In this document: piece after piece, positions 35,815 through 45,522 of the stretch | How the letters are laid out: the number at the start of each line of letters is the position of its first letter | How positions within the stretch are numbered: the stretch's first letter is position 1 | Assembly: GCF_003259505.1 (NCBI RefSeq) | Contig: NZ_QLLK01000012.1 | Location: 62,001-126,000 of the forward strand | Length of the DNA: 64,000 bases | From: Algoriphagus yeomjeoni | Lineage (GTDB): Bacteria > Bacteroidota > Bacteroidia > Cytophagales > Cyclobacteriaceae | Direction: 5' to 3' | Notes under the pieces: generated by a model | Databases searched by the model: none | Told to the model about the DNA's origin: nothing | What the model saw: the letters and a program-made list of their open reading frames with translations, nothing else | Made by a program: the position numbers and the translations under genes

Positions 35815-36479
35815 AATTCTTTGGCTATGTAGCCGACACCACGAACCGTATGGATGTAGTCTTCATTGGTACTGAAATGAAGTTTTTTTCGAAGTGAATT
35901 CATGAAAACATCAATCACACCCGTATTGTAATCAAAGTGTATATCCCATACCTCTTCGATAATCTGGGTGCGACGACAAACTTGATTTTTGTTTTTCATT
36001 AGGTATTCCAGCAAAGCAAACTCCTTTTGCGTCAGCTGGACTTCCTCCTCTTCAAGAAAAACTTGATGCCTGTTTGTATAAAGAGAAATGGGGCCAAGGG
36101 TATATTTCTCTTCTGTATTAACCTTCGACCTTAATTGCACCCGAATTCGCTCCAGTAATTCTTCGAAATGAAAGGGTTTTTTGATGTAATCATTGGCCCC
36201 AGACTGCAAACCTGTGATGGTCTCATCTACAGTATCTTTTGCAGTAAGAAAAATAACTGGTGTATCAGCAAATTGCTTTCGAAATTCCCTGCAAACCTCC
36301 ACACCACTTTTTAGCGGCAACATCCAATCTAATAATAGGAGATCGTATTCACCACTCAAAGCAAGGTGAAGTCCTTTTTCTCCGTTTTCAGCAACATTCA
36401 CCGCATAGGATTCCTCTTCCAGCCCTTGTTTCAAAAAGCTGGAAATTCCTGGTTCATCTTCTACGATTAGAATTCGCAT
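35811..36479 (-). CDS. OmpR/CusR-family response regulator
   Basis: 222 aa from the ATG at 36479 (M-R-I-L-I-V-E-D-E); a longer frame upstream codes for unrelated spacer sequence. Receiver domain with acidic E7-D8-E9 and phospho-acceptor Asp51 in L-L-L-D-W-M-L-P; Lys in F-L-T-A-K-D. The C-terminal winged helix (about 127-222) ends R-G-V-G-Y-I-A. It probably binds the CTTAAGATT-NN-CTTAAAT repeats found before its own operon and before the pump gene. Confidence 0.9.
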   Translation of the reverse strand: MRILIVEDEPGISSFLKQGLEEESYAVNVAENGEKGLHLALSGEYDLLLLDWMLPLKSGVEVCREFRKQFADTPVIFLTAKDTVDETITGLQSGANDYIKKPFHFEELLERIRVQLRSKVNTEEKYTLGPISLYTNRHQVFLEEEEVQLTQKEFALLEYLMKNKNQVCRRTQIIEEVWDIHFDYNTGVIDVFMNSLRKKLHFSTNEDYIHTVRGVGYIAKEL

Positions 36480-36644
36480 GTTAATTTTTTTAAGCCACGA
36501 AGTGCACGAAAGTTCGCAAAGGTCGTCGCTAAGCAGAATAGCTTGAAGGGAAATTGATGTGGTTTCTTTTCCTTCCAATCTACTTTGTAATTGTTTTTGC
36601 TTCGCAAAAGTTAGCAAATCAAATCAAGGTCGGTAAATCTGAAG

Positions 36645-36662
36645 CTTAAGATTCTCTTAAAT
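36645..36662 (-). promoter_or_regulatory. OmpR-type direct repeat upstream of the regulator operon
   Basis: CTTAAGATTCTCTTAAAT on the plus strand: identical to the 34422 site at 16 of 18 positions, with the same 11-base half-site period. It lies 166-183 bases before the response-regulator start, consistent with autoregulation. Confidence 0.65.
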
Positions 36663-36858
36663 TGTTATGGGAAATGACAAAAGTCCCGTTAGGGACAAAA
36701 TTACCGTCCTGGTTTGTATCTCAAAATCACTAAAAGAATTCTGGTCTGTAAGGATTCATACTAAAACGACAAGGTATATGACCGAGCCCAGCTTCTGGAG
36801 AAGCAGGACAGCCAACTAGAGTTGCGCCCACTGCGTCACCCTCTGTGAACTCTGAAGT

Positions 36859-36893
36859 TAAATAAAAAGACCCTCCGAAATCAGGGGGTCTTC
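36859..36893 (-). terminator. Rho-independent terminator of the PepSY gene
   Basis: Minus strand: AGACCCCCTGATTTCGGAGG followed by GTCT and a T-run. A GC-rich stem with a short loop begins directly after the stop at 36900. Confidence 0.85.
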
Positions 36894-36899
36894 TAAGCA

Positions 36900-38150
36900 T
36901 TATGCCATTTCAGCGACTCTTGATTGAGCAGGCTTTTTCTTGGATGGTTTTTTCTTTCGCTTATTCCACCAGATCAACGTACCTGTAATCGGCAAAGAGG
37001 TGGCGATCAAGCAGGCCACAAACCAAAGGAACTTCGAAAATTGACCAAAGATATCACCTACATGTAGTGACTTAACCGATCTACCCACTTGCTGACGCCA
37101 AGGTAAATCTGAAAACAAATTAGCCTCCATTATTGATAAATCTGCAGCTGATAGCTTCAATTGATCTGAACCTGATCTGGCAAAAAAACCAGTTTTATAT
37201 TTACTAACACTGATCGGATCTGAGGGATTGGAAGGAAGAGACACTCTGATATTTCCCTCATAAGGAAGCTCAGCATTAGTTTTTGCAAAAATATCCTCGA
37301 GCGAAAGAACTGCAGGAATACTTTCTGCTGCTTCTATTACTTCAGCAGTTGGTTCAGACTTTGGCTTTTCAGCATTTTCACCTCTTGGAGCAGGCTCTTG
37401 ATAGATATCCCAGGTCTTTTGCCAGCCTTCTCTATACCAAGTGTAAGACCAAAAAGGCCCGGTTGCCGCCATTATAAATAAGGCAATCAATGAATAAAAT
37501 GCCAGCGTATTATGCAAATCGTGATTTACTCGTTTCCAATTACCAGACCATTTTACTTTTAAGCCCTGCTTCCAGCTTTTTACCTTGTTAGGAACCCAGA
37601 TTACTATTCCGGTAATCACACCAAGAAGAAATAGTAAGGTCGCCACCCCGTTAATAAATCTACCCAAGTCACGGTTACCCATGCTTTCCAAAATCGGCTC
37701 CTCAATTCTATCCAGCAACAACCATCTGTGAAGGCTGAACATATACCCCATGAATTCAGTGGTTGCAGTTTTATCTGAACTATTTCCCAAAATCTCAGCC
37801 GTATAGGGGTTCACATAAAAAGTACTTCCTCTGCCCTCTTCACCTTCCTTTTTTAAGGTAAACTGCACACTTCGATCTGTATCCTCATTCCACATCAATC
37901 CCACTACTTTCGATTCAGAGCTTTTTTCAACCTCGCTTTTCAATTCATCTGCTGATAGTCTAGTACCAGATTCCTCCACGAAGTATAATTCTGAATCCAT
38001 AAACTCCCGGATTTCTGTATTGTACACGTAAATAGTACCACTAAGACATACTGCAATCACCACCAGTCCAGAAATCAATCCAGCATACAGGTGTATTTGG
38101 TCAAAAACATTTCGGATACTTTTCCAGGCAGTGGTTTTATTAGGCTGCAT
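36900..38150 (-). CDS. PepSY-associated transmembrane protein
   Basis: 416 aa with four predicted membrane helices (about residues 18-40, 160-180, 215-235, 370-390) and a large periplasmic part that contains PepSY-like repeats. Conserved His in membrane-flanking segments (Q-I-H-L-Y-A-G, S-L-H-R-W, N-H-D-L-H-N, K-S-L-H-V-G-D) could bind heme. Proteins of this family are often iron-regulated and linked to siderophore reduction or uptake. A palindrome at 38216 upstream suggests metal-dependent control. Single-gene transcript with its own terminator. Confidence 0.85.
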   Translation of the reverse strand: MQPNKTTAWKSIRNVFDQIHLYAGLISGLVVIAVCLSGTIYVYNTEIREFMDSELYFVEESGTRLSADELKSEVEKSSESKVVGLMWNEDTDRSVQFTLKKEGEEGRGSTFYVNPYTAEILGNSSDKTATTEFMGYMFSLHRWLLLDRIEEPILESMGNRDLGRFINGVATLLFLLGVITGIVIWVPNKVKSWKQGLKVKWSGNWKRVNHDLHNTLAFYSLIALFIMAATGPFWSYTWYREGWQKTWDIYQEPAPRGENAEKPKSEPTAEVIEAAESIPAVLSLEDIFAKTNAELPYEGNIRVSLPSNPSDPISVSKYKTGFFARSGSDQLKLSAADLSIMEANLFSDLPWRQQVGRSVKSLHVGDIFGQFSKFLWFVACLIATSLPITGTLIWWNKRKKKPSKKKPAQSRVAEMA

Positions 38151-38568
38151 AAATGGTGTGTTCTAAGGAATTGAGTATTGATTCAGTTGGCAAAATTAAA
38201 AAAGTATTTAATTATTTAGATTTAATCTAAGGAAAAATTAAAATTCTTTTTTAATCAGACAGTTACAAGGAGCAGTGGGAAGAAAAGAATTCATACCTGA
38301 TTGAAATCAACTTTGTAATTCAAAAATGAAGCGGATTTCGTATTTCGTTGATTTAGAGGAAATTGAAAAATTGAAGACATGGAATAAAAGTGACAGGCCC
38401 CGTATTAAACCATTTTTTACATTTTTATCAAAATAAACTATGAATTATATTCCTTTTATACCCACTTATTGATAATTTGGCATAGTTTATTAGCTTTAAT
38501 TGAACATTTACAACCTAGTTTTATTATTTATTCAATTTAATGAAGTCAGTTACCAACTGAGGCGCCCC
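38151..38568. other. divergent intergenic region between PepSY and ECF sigma genes
   Basis: 418 bases. Contains the metalloregulator-like palindrome (38216-38230) near the PepSY start. A 36-codon plus-strand frame (38326-38436, beginning M-K-R-I-S-Y-F) has no supporting evidence. The sigma-factor promoter should lie between 38440 and 38568 but was not recognised. Confidence 0.4.
38216..38230. promoter_or_regulatory. TTAGATT-T-AATCTAA palindrome, possible Fur/DtxR-type operator
   Basis: A perfect 7-1-7 inverted repeat 66 bases upstream of the PepSY start. The spacing is that of Fur-like operators and the sequence is of the TTAG...CTAA type seen with DtxR-like regulators. The regulator is not encoded in the window. 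Confidence 0.5.
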
Positions 38569-39165
38569 ATGTCAGAAAAAGAAATAATCGAACTCCAATT
38601 AGTTGAAAGAATCAAAAAAGATGACGAATCAGCATTTATTGAAGTATATCATCTTTTCTGGGAAAGACTTTTCAATTTTGGATACAAAAAGCTGAGCAAA
38701 AAAGAAATTGTTGAAGGAATAGTTCAAGAGGTGTTTATTGATTTCTGGTCAAAAAGAGGGAAACTGGAAATCCACACTTCTCTCTCATCTTATTTATTCA
38801 CAGCTGTCAATTATCGGATCATTAACCAATACAAATCGCAAAGCATACGGGACAAATATTCTGAAAAAGAAAAATCTAAAGGGGAACAAACCAGCTTATC
38901 AGTTGAAGAAAAGGTTCTCTACAACGATTTAAAATCGAACATCAAAAAGGTTGTAGGCGGATTTCCTCCTCAACGTCAAAAAGTCTATAAGCTCCGGTTC
39001 AATAAGGGATTAAGCTACATTGAAATCGCCCAAAATCTGGAAATATCGGTAAGTACGGTTGAGAAACATCTAATGCGGGCATTAAAGGACATTAGGATAA
39101 GTCTGAGAGAACTCACCTTATCATCATGTATCATCTTCGGCATAGACCACTTTTTAAACTATTGA
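38569..39165 (+). CDS. ECF RNA polymerase sigma factor (FecI-like)
   Basis: 198 aa from the ATG at 38569 (M-S-E-K-E-I); an earlier ATG at 38500 would add 23 residues not typical of the family. Region 2 is at about residues 20-90 (E-S-A-F-I-E-V-Y, V-Q-E-V-F-I-D-F-W). Region 4 helix-turn-helix is at about 125-175 (L-R-F-N-K-G-L-S-Y-I-E-I-A, S-V-S-T-V-E-K-H). It is followed by FecR, SusC and SusD, the standard trans-envelope signalling unit that induces an uptake locus when the substrate is bound. Confidence 0.9.
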   Translation: MSEKEIIELQLVERIKKDDESAFIEVYHLFWERLFNFGYKKLSKKEIVEGIVQEVFIDFWSKRGKLEIHTSLSSYLFTAVNYRIINQYKSQSIRDKYSEKEKSKGEQTSLSVEEKVLYNDLKSNIKKVVGGFPPQRQKVYKLRFNKGLSYIEIAQNLEISVSTVEKHLMRALKDIRISLRELTLSSCIIFGIDHFLNY

Positions 39166-39400
39166 CAGCAGTCTATTTCTAGTAGCATTCTACCTAAAGA
39201 AGAACTCAATAACCTTTCATATAGTAGCATTTTCTTTGTAAATCGCTCAAAACACTTATTTGCAAAAAATCCAGATCCAGGGTAATTTCTATCAGTTTAT
39301 TACCACATAAAATTCATTTTTAAAAAAAGTTGGTTTTATTTCCACCTTCAATGGAGGATAATCACGTGATAGTTGACTTATATGGTATAAGACAAAATTG

Positions 39401-40315
39401 ATGACAGAAGAAAGTTCCAATTTATTTCAAGAAGAACACTTTGAGGCAGGGGAGATTCACGAATCGAACTACCTAGACCAACTAGATGAGGAGGAGTTAA
39501 AGGCCTTGAGAAAAAAAATCTTAGTAGGAATAAAGACAGGGATTAAAAGAAATGAGGAAAAAGCTAAAAGAAAAGCGAGAACAATTTACTACTCAAAGAT
39601 TGCAGCATCATTTCTACTACTTATTGCCACAAGCTTTGGATTATGGCATTCAGTAAAACAAGAACTGGTACTTTATAAAACAGGGTCAAACGAGACTTTG
39701 AAAATCAACTTACCTGATGGCTCCACCGCTTTGCTAAATTCCAATTCTTCCTTAGCCTATAGCTACACTAGGATAAATGGTTTTGAAAGAAAAGTAGATT
39801 TAACCGGAGAGGCATATTTTGATATTGCAAAAAATGACGACATCAAAAGGTTTGTGATCAATGAAGGAGAAGTAATGGAAGTGGAGGTCTACGGTACTGA
39901 ATTTAATTTTAAAAACCAGCACCCAGTTCACAAACTGACCCTAATAGAAGGAAGTGTAAAATTGGGGTATCAGGGAGAAAAAGGTGAGACAAATCGAATG
40001 GTAGTGCCAGGAGAGACGATAAAACTGAACTTAGAAAAGAATCATATTGAAACCAAAAAAGTCCCTGATCCACTAAGGCTTCTCGCTTGGCAGGATCGCA
40101 AGCTTCGCATGCAAAACGAAAGCCTGGAAGATATCCTAGGAGTGGTGACAGAATTATATGATTTGGAACTAATAGATCAAAAAATACCACCAACCAACCA
40201 ACTTATTTCAGGAAGCTTACCTCTAACCGATAATCCCAATGAAGTGATCAATAATATCGAAGTACTTTTCAATACAAAGATCAACCTTGACAAAAATTTA
40301 ATCAGAATACAATAG
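39401..40315 (+). CDS. FecR family anti-sigma factor
   Basis: 304 aa from the ATG at 39401 (an adjacent TTG is less likely). One membrane helix at about residues 66-83 (I-A-A-S-F-L-L-L-I-A). The periplasmic FecR domain has L-P-D-G-S-T-A-L-L-N-S-N-S and L-T-G-E-A-Y-F-D-I, and the C-terminal DUF4974-like part ends the protein (I-S-G-S-L-P-L-T-D-N). It holds the upstream sigma factor inactive until the N-terminal STN domain of the SusC protein signals substrate binding. Confidence 0.9.
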   Translation: MTEESSNLFQEEHFEAGEIHESNYLDQLDEEELKALRKKILVGIKTGIKRNEEKAKRKARTIYYSKIAASFLLLIATSFGLWHSVKQELVLYKTGSNETLKINLPDGSTALLNSNSSLAYSYTRINGFERKVDLTGEAYFDIAKNDDIKRFVINEGEVMEVEVYGTEFNFKNQHPVHKLTLIEGSVKLGYQGEKGETNRMVVPGETIKLNLEKNHIETKKVPDPLRLLAWQDRKLRMQNESLEDILGVVTELYDLELIDQKIPPTNQLISGSLPLTDNPNEVINNIEVLFNTKINLDKNLIRIQ

Positions 40316-40517
40316 AGTACCGCTTTCCTTTCGGCCGGATCGTAAGCAAACCATTTACAATAGAAATTTTAGTTCGAGCAAACAGCTTTGGATAATCCTG
40401 AAGCTGGATAATTACACTAGTGATACCTAGGTTTTAACCAAACTCAGGTAATTGAATGATTAGCAATTAGCCCAAAATAAACGCGAGTAATCATTCTAAC
40501 CACTAACCTATTAATCT

Positions 40518-43500
40518 ATGCTCATCAAATTTACCCGTTATCTATTGGTTGCCGGGGTAACAGGAGTGCTGGCACTCCCAATCTCTGCAAAAGGCCAAAA
40601 TCTCACACAATTTGCCAAAGGTCCAACTTCTAATGTGAAGTCGGTAAACAAAAATCTAGAATCAACTCTTAAAGAACTTGAGGATCTTTATGCTATTTCC
40701 ATAGCCTACCCTTCTTCTTTAGTAGATCCTGAAACAAAAATTCCTGCTGCTATTAACTCCAAACTAACTGCAGAGGAAAACTTACAACGTATTCTTAAAG
40801 GAAGTCAGATCAATTACAGAAAAGGTGCAGGAGACTTTTATATGCTGGAACCTTCTCAGACCACAGCACCCACAACACCAACAGAACCTGCAAACAATTT
40901 TAGCTACCAAATAGCCACCAGGACTGTTGAGAATATAGAAAGAACCATTGAAGGTATTGTACTAGATGATGATCAAGTCCCAATTCCAGGGGCTAGTATT
41001 CTCATTAAAGGAACAATGAACGGCACTGTCACTGATATTGACGGGAAATTCTCACTCACTCTTAATGACGAAACTGAGAACCCCATTCTTATGGTCTCCT
41101 TCATTGGATTCACCACGCAGGAAATAACGGTGGGATCTACATCAACTTTCACCATCGAATTAGCATCTTCTGATCTGGCACTCAATGAGGTGGTAGTGAC
41201 AGCTTTTGGACTTGAAAGAGATAAAAAAGCCTTAGGCTATTCCACCCAAAGTGTAGATGGTAGTGCTCTCACAGAATCACGTCCTTCTAACGTAGCAAAC
41301 AGCCTCTCAGGTAGAGTCGCCGGTGTACAAGTAACAGGCAATTCTATGCCAGGAAGTGGCGCTCATGTAGTCATTAGAGGTTCATCTTCTGTAGCTGGCA
41401 ATAACCAACCACTAGTGGTAGTGGATGGAGTACCGCTAGAGCAAACTTCCAGCAGGCAATACGGAAACGGGCTTTCTGAAATCAGTCCTGACAACATCAA
41501 GGAAATGACTATTCTAAAAGGCGCCACAGCTGCCGCATTGTACGGCTCACGTGCTGCAAACGGTGTCATCATGGTAACTACTAAAAATGGCTCAGGGACC
41601 AAAGGAATTGGCATTGAGTTCAATAGCAATATGACTATGGACAATCCATTAGTTAAACCAAATTTCCAGAATACGTATGGCGGAGGTTCTGGTTATAGAA
41701 CTTGGTACGTAGATGGAAGAAACGGTTTTGATGCAGATGGGATTAGAGGAACGGCGGGTGTAGATGAAAGCTGGGGAGCACCGATGGATGGTAGTTTAGT
41801 TCCTCTATGGTATTCAGCTCCAGAGCGTGTGCCATTGCTTCCACAACCAAACAACTGGGAAGATTTTTGGGAGACCGGACAAAGCGTAACCAATACAATT
41901 GCCCTTTCGGGAGGAAATGAACAAGGCAGCTTTCGGCTTGCTATAGGTAGACTGGATCAGACAAGTATAATGGCTGACAATGACTACTATAGAAACAACT
42001 TCAAGCTGAACACTTCCTACAAGTTTGTCCCTAAACTTCAAATGAGTGTAAATGCAGAATACATAAAATCAGGATCAGACAACAGAGGTTTTACAGGTAG
42101 CCAGGACTTTATCTGGGCTCACAGACATACTGATTACACCAAGCTGAAAAATTGGGAAGAGTACTATGAAATCCAAAGACAAACCTTCCGACCAGGAGAT
42201 AACTATCCATACGCAAACTGGCAGCACGAATACTTTTCAAATCCCTTTTTCAACCAAAAGTATCTACCAAACTCCAACGAGAAAGACCGCTTAGTAGGTA
42301 GCATCGCACTTAATTATGACATAAATGAGAATTTCAGCATCATGGCAAGATCAGGAACTGATTATTGGTCAGATACCCGCATCAACATCAACAGCGCTGA
42401 AAGCTTCAAAAACAATGTCAAAAGGTTTGGATCTTACACTGAAGCAGTTCTGAACAGTCAGGAAACCAATAGTGATGTAATCTTGACTTTCGACAAGGAT
42501 TTGTCTCCAAGGCTTTCCTTAAAAATCCAAGCTGGAGCAAATAATAGAGTAAATAACTACAAAAGCACTTCGGTGAATGTAGGACAGCTGACAATAGATG
42601 GGCTTTACAACTTAGGTAACTACGCAAGCCCTGTCACCCCTTCAAGTACCATCAGAAAACAAGTAGTGAATAGTGTATTCGGGTCTGCACAATTCGGATA
42701 CAACAATTACCTCTTCCTAGATGTAACAGGTAGAAATGACTGGTCTAGTACTTTACCGACCAACAACAATTCATTCTTCTATCCATCTGTAGCATTGAGT
42801 GCTGTTCTAACTGACATTTTCAATGTTCAGTCAGACTTTCTATCCTTTGCTAAAATAAGAGGGAGTATAGCACAAGTTGGTAACGACGCAGATCCCTATT
42901 TGCTAAATCAAGTTTATTCTTCAGAAGGTCTTTGGGCAGGTACTACCCCTACCTATGCTGAGTCCAATGAAATAGCCAATAGAACATTAAAACCTGAAAT
43001 AACCACCGGGAAAGAGGTAGGCTTAGATTTGAGGTTTTTTGAAGGACGAGCCGGTATTGATTTCACCTATTACCACCAGTCGACTGTCAATCAAATCTTA
43101 GCAGTTTCTATCTCCACAGCTTCAGGTTATTCCAGCCAAATTCTTAATGCTGGTGAGATCACAAACCAAGGGATTGAACTGACAATTAACGCCACTCCTA
43201 TAAGTACTGCATCTGGATTTAGCTGGTACACGGCTTTCAATTTTGCAAGAAACAGGAATAAGGTGGTTGAACTAGCCGAAGGTTTGGAGAACTACATTTT
43301 AGCAACTCAAAACTCATTGACTTCAGAAGCAAGGGTTGGACAGCCATATGGTTCTCTTTATGGAAGAAGATATGAGCGTAGTCCTGAAGGAGAAATCATC
43401 TATAATAATGGCCTGCCAGTTTTGGCAAGCGGGACTCATATTTTGGGTAACATTCAGCCTGACTGGATAGGCGGATGGAGCAACTCATTTTCATATAAAG

Positions 43501-43997
43501 GATTAGAGATCAACACATTGATTGACGTGAAAATGGGCGGAGATATTTTCGATGTAGGAACTGGTCTTGCCAGAAAAACAGGACAATATACTGAAACAGC
43601 TATCGGTCGAGAAGAAGGTGTTATAGGTCAAGGTGTAAAAAATATAGGCACTTCAGAAGAACCTGTTTATGTGCCAAATGATGTCATAGCAAGCACTGGA
43701 ACATTCTGGAATTCTCAGAATCCGAGAACCTACCATGAATCAGGAATTTTTGACGGGACTTATGTAAAACTTCGTGAACTGTCTGTGGGATATGTATTCC
43801 CTAAAAACTTCCTGGGCAATAAGTTCATACAAACTATGAAGCTATCATTTGTGGGAAGAAATCTGGCGATGCTTTACAAGAACCATCCCCACATGGATCC
43901 AGAAGTTGATGACAAAGGCGGAAACGGACAAGGGTTCTCATATGGAGAAATGCCTTCTACCCGCAATTTGGGATTCAATCTTCACGTGACATTCTGA
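40518..43997 (+). CDS. SusC/RagA family TonB-linked outer-membrane protein with STN domain
   Basis: 1159 aa. Signal peptide, then an STN signalling domain (about residues 45-115; L-E-D-L-Y-A-I-S-I-A-Y), a carboxypeptidase-regulatory-like domain (about 140-215; G-A-S-I-L-I-K-G-T), a plug starting with E-V-V-V-T-A-F-G, and a beta-barrel ending in L-H-V-T-F. The STN domain, which most SusC proteins lack, matches the presence of the FecR/sigma pair. It imports a ligand captured by the SusD partner with TonB energy. The ligand is unknown; no glycoside hydrolase is nearby. Confidence 0.93.
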   Translation: MLIKFTRYLLVAGVTGVLALPISAKGQNLTQFAKGPTSNVKSVNKNLESTLKELEDLYAISIAYPSSLVDPETKIPAAINSKLTAEENLQRILKGSQINYRKGAGDFYMLEPSQTTAPTTPTEPANNFSYQIATRTVENIERTIEGIVLDDDQVPIPGASILIKGTMNGTVTDIDGKFSLTLNDETENPILMVSFIGFTTQEITVGSTSTFTIELASSDLALNEVVVTAFGLERDKKALGYSTQSVDGSALTESRPSNVANSLSGRVAGVQVTGNSMPGSGAHVVIRGSSSVAGNNQPLVVVDGVPLEQTSSRQYGNGLSEISPDNIKEMTILKGATAAALYGSRAANGVIMVTTKNGSGTKGIGIEFNSNMTMDNPLVKPNFQNTYGGGSGYRTWYVDGRNGFDADGIRGTAGVDESWGAPMDGSLVPLWYSAPERVPLLPQPNNWEDFWETGQSVTNTIALSGGNEQGSFRLAIGRLDQTSIMADNDYYRNNFKLNTSYKFVPKLQMSVNAEYIKSGSDNRGFTGSQDFIWAHRHTDYTKLKNWEEYYEIQRQTFRPGDNYPYANWQHEYFSNPFFNQKYLPNSNEKDRLVGSIALNYDINENFSIMARSGTDYWSDTRININSAESFKNNVKRFGSYTEAVLNSQETNSDVILTFDKDLSPRLSLKIQAGANNRVNNYKSTSVNVGQLTIDGLYNLGNYASPVTPSSTIRKQVVNSVFGSAQFGYNNYLFLDVTGRNDWSSTLPTNNNSFFYPSVALSAVLTDIFNVQSDFLSFAKIRGSIAQVGNDADPYLLNQVYSSEGLWAGTTPTYAESNEIANRTLKPEITTGKEVGLDLRFFEGRAGIDFTYYHQSTVNQILAVSISTASGYSSQILNAGEITNQGIELTINATPISTASGFSWYTAFNFARNRNKVVELAEGLENYILATQNSLTSEARVGQPYGSLYGRRYERSPEGEIIYNNGLPVLASGTHILGNIQPDWIGGWSNSFSYKGLEINTLIDVKMGGDIFDVGTGLARKTGQYTETAIGREEGVIGQGVKNIGTSEEPVYVPNDVIASTGTFWNSQNPRTYHESGIFDGTYVKLRELSVGYVFPKNFLGNKFIQTMKLSFVGRNLAMLYKNHPHMDPEVDDKGGNGQGFSYGEMPSTRNLGFNLHVTF

Positions 43998-44026
43998 TCT
44001 AATCTCCTACCTATTAAGAACTTATC

Positions 44027-45487
44027 ATGAAAAGACTATATAAATCAACCATCGCTATACTTCTTCTCACTTTTGGTACGCTTACATCCTGCACCAAAGA
44101 TTTTGAAGAAACCAACACCGATCCAAACAATCCAGTTTCTATTTCTCCTTCCCTCCTTCTGCCAAATGCAATACAAGTTGTAGTTGACAGATACTGGGGA
44201 CACAGTACCAGATACCAGCGCCTGAATATAGATGCCGCTATGTGTTGGATCCAACATTTATCCAGAAACATCTATATCAATGCTGAAGGAGACAGTTATG
44301 AAATACCGCTTACTATTTCTTCAGGCACTTGGAATAGTATTTACAATGAATCGCTGATCAATTTCGAACGGGTTAAATCCCTAACAACAGCTGGAGCTGA
44401 ATATGAAAACTCCAACTACTTAGGGATAGCGATGACCATGCAATCTTTCTCTTTTGCATACCTCACTGATGTATTTGGCCCTATACCTTATTCTGAATCT
44501 CTCAAAGGAACAGCCGAAGAAGCTATTAATTCTCCCGCTTACGATTCCATGGAGGAAGTTTATGCTGGCATTTTAGCTGATTTAATGGAGGCAAACGACC
44601 TTCTTTCTACATCGGGACCAGAGGTTGTTGGGGATATACTATTTAACGGGGATATCATGAGGTGGAAGCGCTTCACGAATTCTCTTGCCTTGAGAATAGC
44701 AAACCGCCAAGCAGCTAAAAAACCTGCAGAATCTAGTGCCATCATGACGCAGATTCTTTCTGACCCTGTAAAATACCCTATCATCGAGAGTAATGCTCAG
44801 GCAGCTGAACTAGTGCACTACGATGTAATTGGGAGCAGAAACAAAATGTTTGATGTATTCTCCACCCGATCAGATTGGAATATTAGTACTACGCTCATCA
44901 GTAAGCTACTTGAACTAGACGACGAAAGAATCACAGTTTATGCGCAGCCATTAGAAGATGGTTCCTATGCTGGATTGCCAAATGGACTCACAGATGCCGC
45001 AGCTGGCACCTTCAACGCTTCACGAATTGGACTTAAATATTTGGACCCTACGGCTCCCAGTGTTTTGATGACCTATGCTGAAGTGGAATTCATCAAAGCT
45101 GAAGCTGCATTGGATGGAGATATAGATGGGGATGCTGCTGCATTTCTTGAAAGCGCAATAAAAGCATCATTCCATCAGCAAGGATTAACCATGCCAGGTG
45201 ATTATATGAGCAGAATAGGCGGGGTAACTAAAGAGAGTATCATGACTCAAAAATGGATTGCTCTGTTTGGACAAGGCGTTGAGGCATGGAATGAATACCG
45301 TCGAACAGGCTATCCTATGATGTCTACTCCACATCCAAGCTCTGTGTTTTCCAACGAAGGTGTACTTCCTACCAGAATTGAGTACCCTACTTCAGAATAC
45401 TCTCTCAACAAAGCCAATCTGGACGAGGGCGTGAGTAAACTAGGCGGATCCGACAATATGAGAACTCCACTTTGGTGGGTAGAATAA
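44027..45487 (+). CDS. SusD/RagB family lipoprotein
   Basis: 486 aa, lipobox Cys22 (L-T-S-C). SusD/RagB helical fold of the SusD-like_2 type: F-E-E-T-N-T-D-P-N-N-P near the start, T-D-V-F-G-P-I-P-Y-S-E at about residues 147-157, and W-I-A-L-F-G-Q-G-V-E-A-W-N-E-Y-R-R-T-G near 410, a family hallmark. It forms the surface lid on the SusC barrel. Starts 29 bases after the SusC stop. Confidence 0.92.
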   Translation: MKRLYKSTIAILLLTFGTLTSCTKDFEETNTDPNNPVSISPSLLLPNAIQVVVDRYWGHSTRYQRLNIDAAMCWIQHLSRNIYINAEGDSYEIPLTISSGTWNSIYNESLINFERVKSLTTAGAEYENSNYLGIAMTMQSFSFAYLTDVFGPIPYSESLKGTAEEAINSPAYDSMEEVYAGILADLMEANDLLSTSGPEVVGDILFNGDIMRWKRFTNSLALRIANRQAAKKPAESSAIMTQILSDPVKYPIIESNAQAAELVHYDVIGSRNKMFDVFSTRSDWNISTTLISKLLELDDERITVYAQPLEDGSYAGLPNGLTDAAAGTFNASRIGLKYLDPTAPSVLMTYAEVEFIKAEAALDGDIDGDAAAFLESAIKASFHQQGLTMPGDYMSRIGGVTKESIMTQKWIALFGQGVEAWNEYRRTGYPMMSTPHPSSVFSNEGVLPTRIEYPTSEYSLNKANLDEGVSKLGGSDNMRTPLWWVE

Positions 45488-45522
45488 TCAAATCATCCTC
45501 TAATCATTCAACTCAATTTTAT

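Larger units (their letters stand above)
36480..36899. other. intergenic region upstream of the two-component operon
   Basis: 420 bases. It holds the regulator's own direct repeat (36645-36662), a GTCCCGTTAGGGAC hairpin (36683-36696) of a type common in Bacteroidota intergenic repeats, and the terminator of the PepSY gene at its far end. No open frame of note. Confidence 0.5.

Noticed and set aside
38326..38436. 36-codon plus-strand frame in the PepSY/sigma spacer
   Set aside because: No family match, no supporting signals, and a frame this short is expected by chance.
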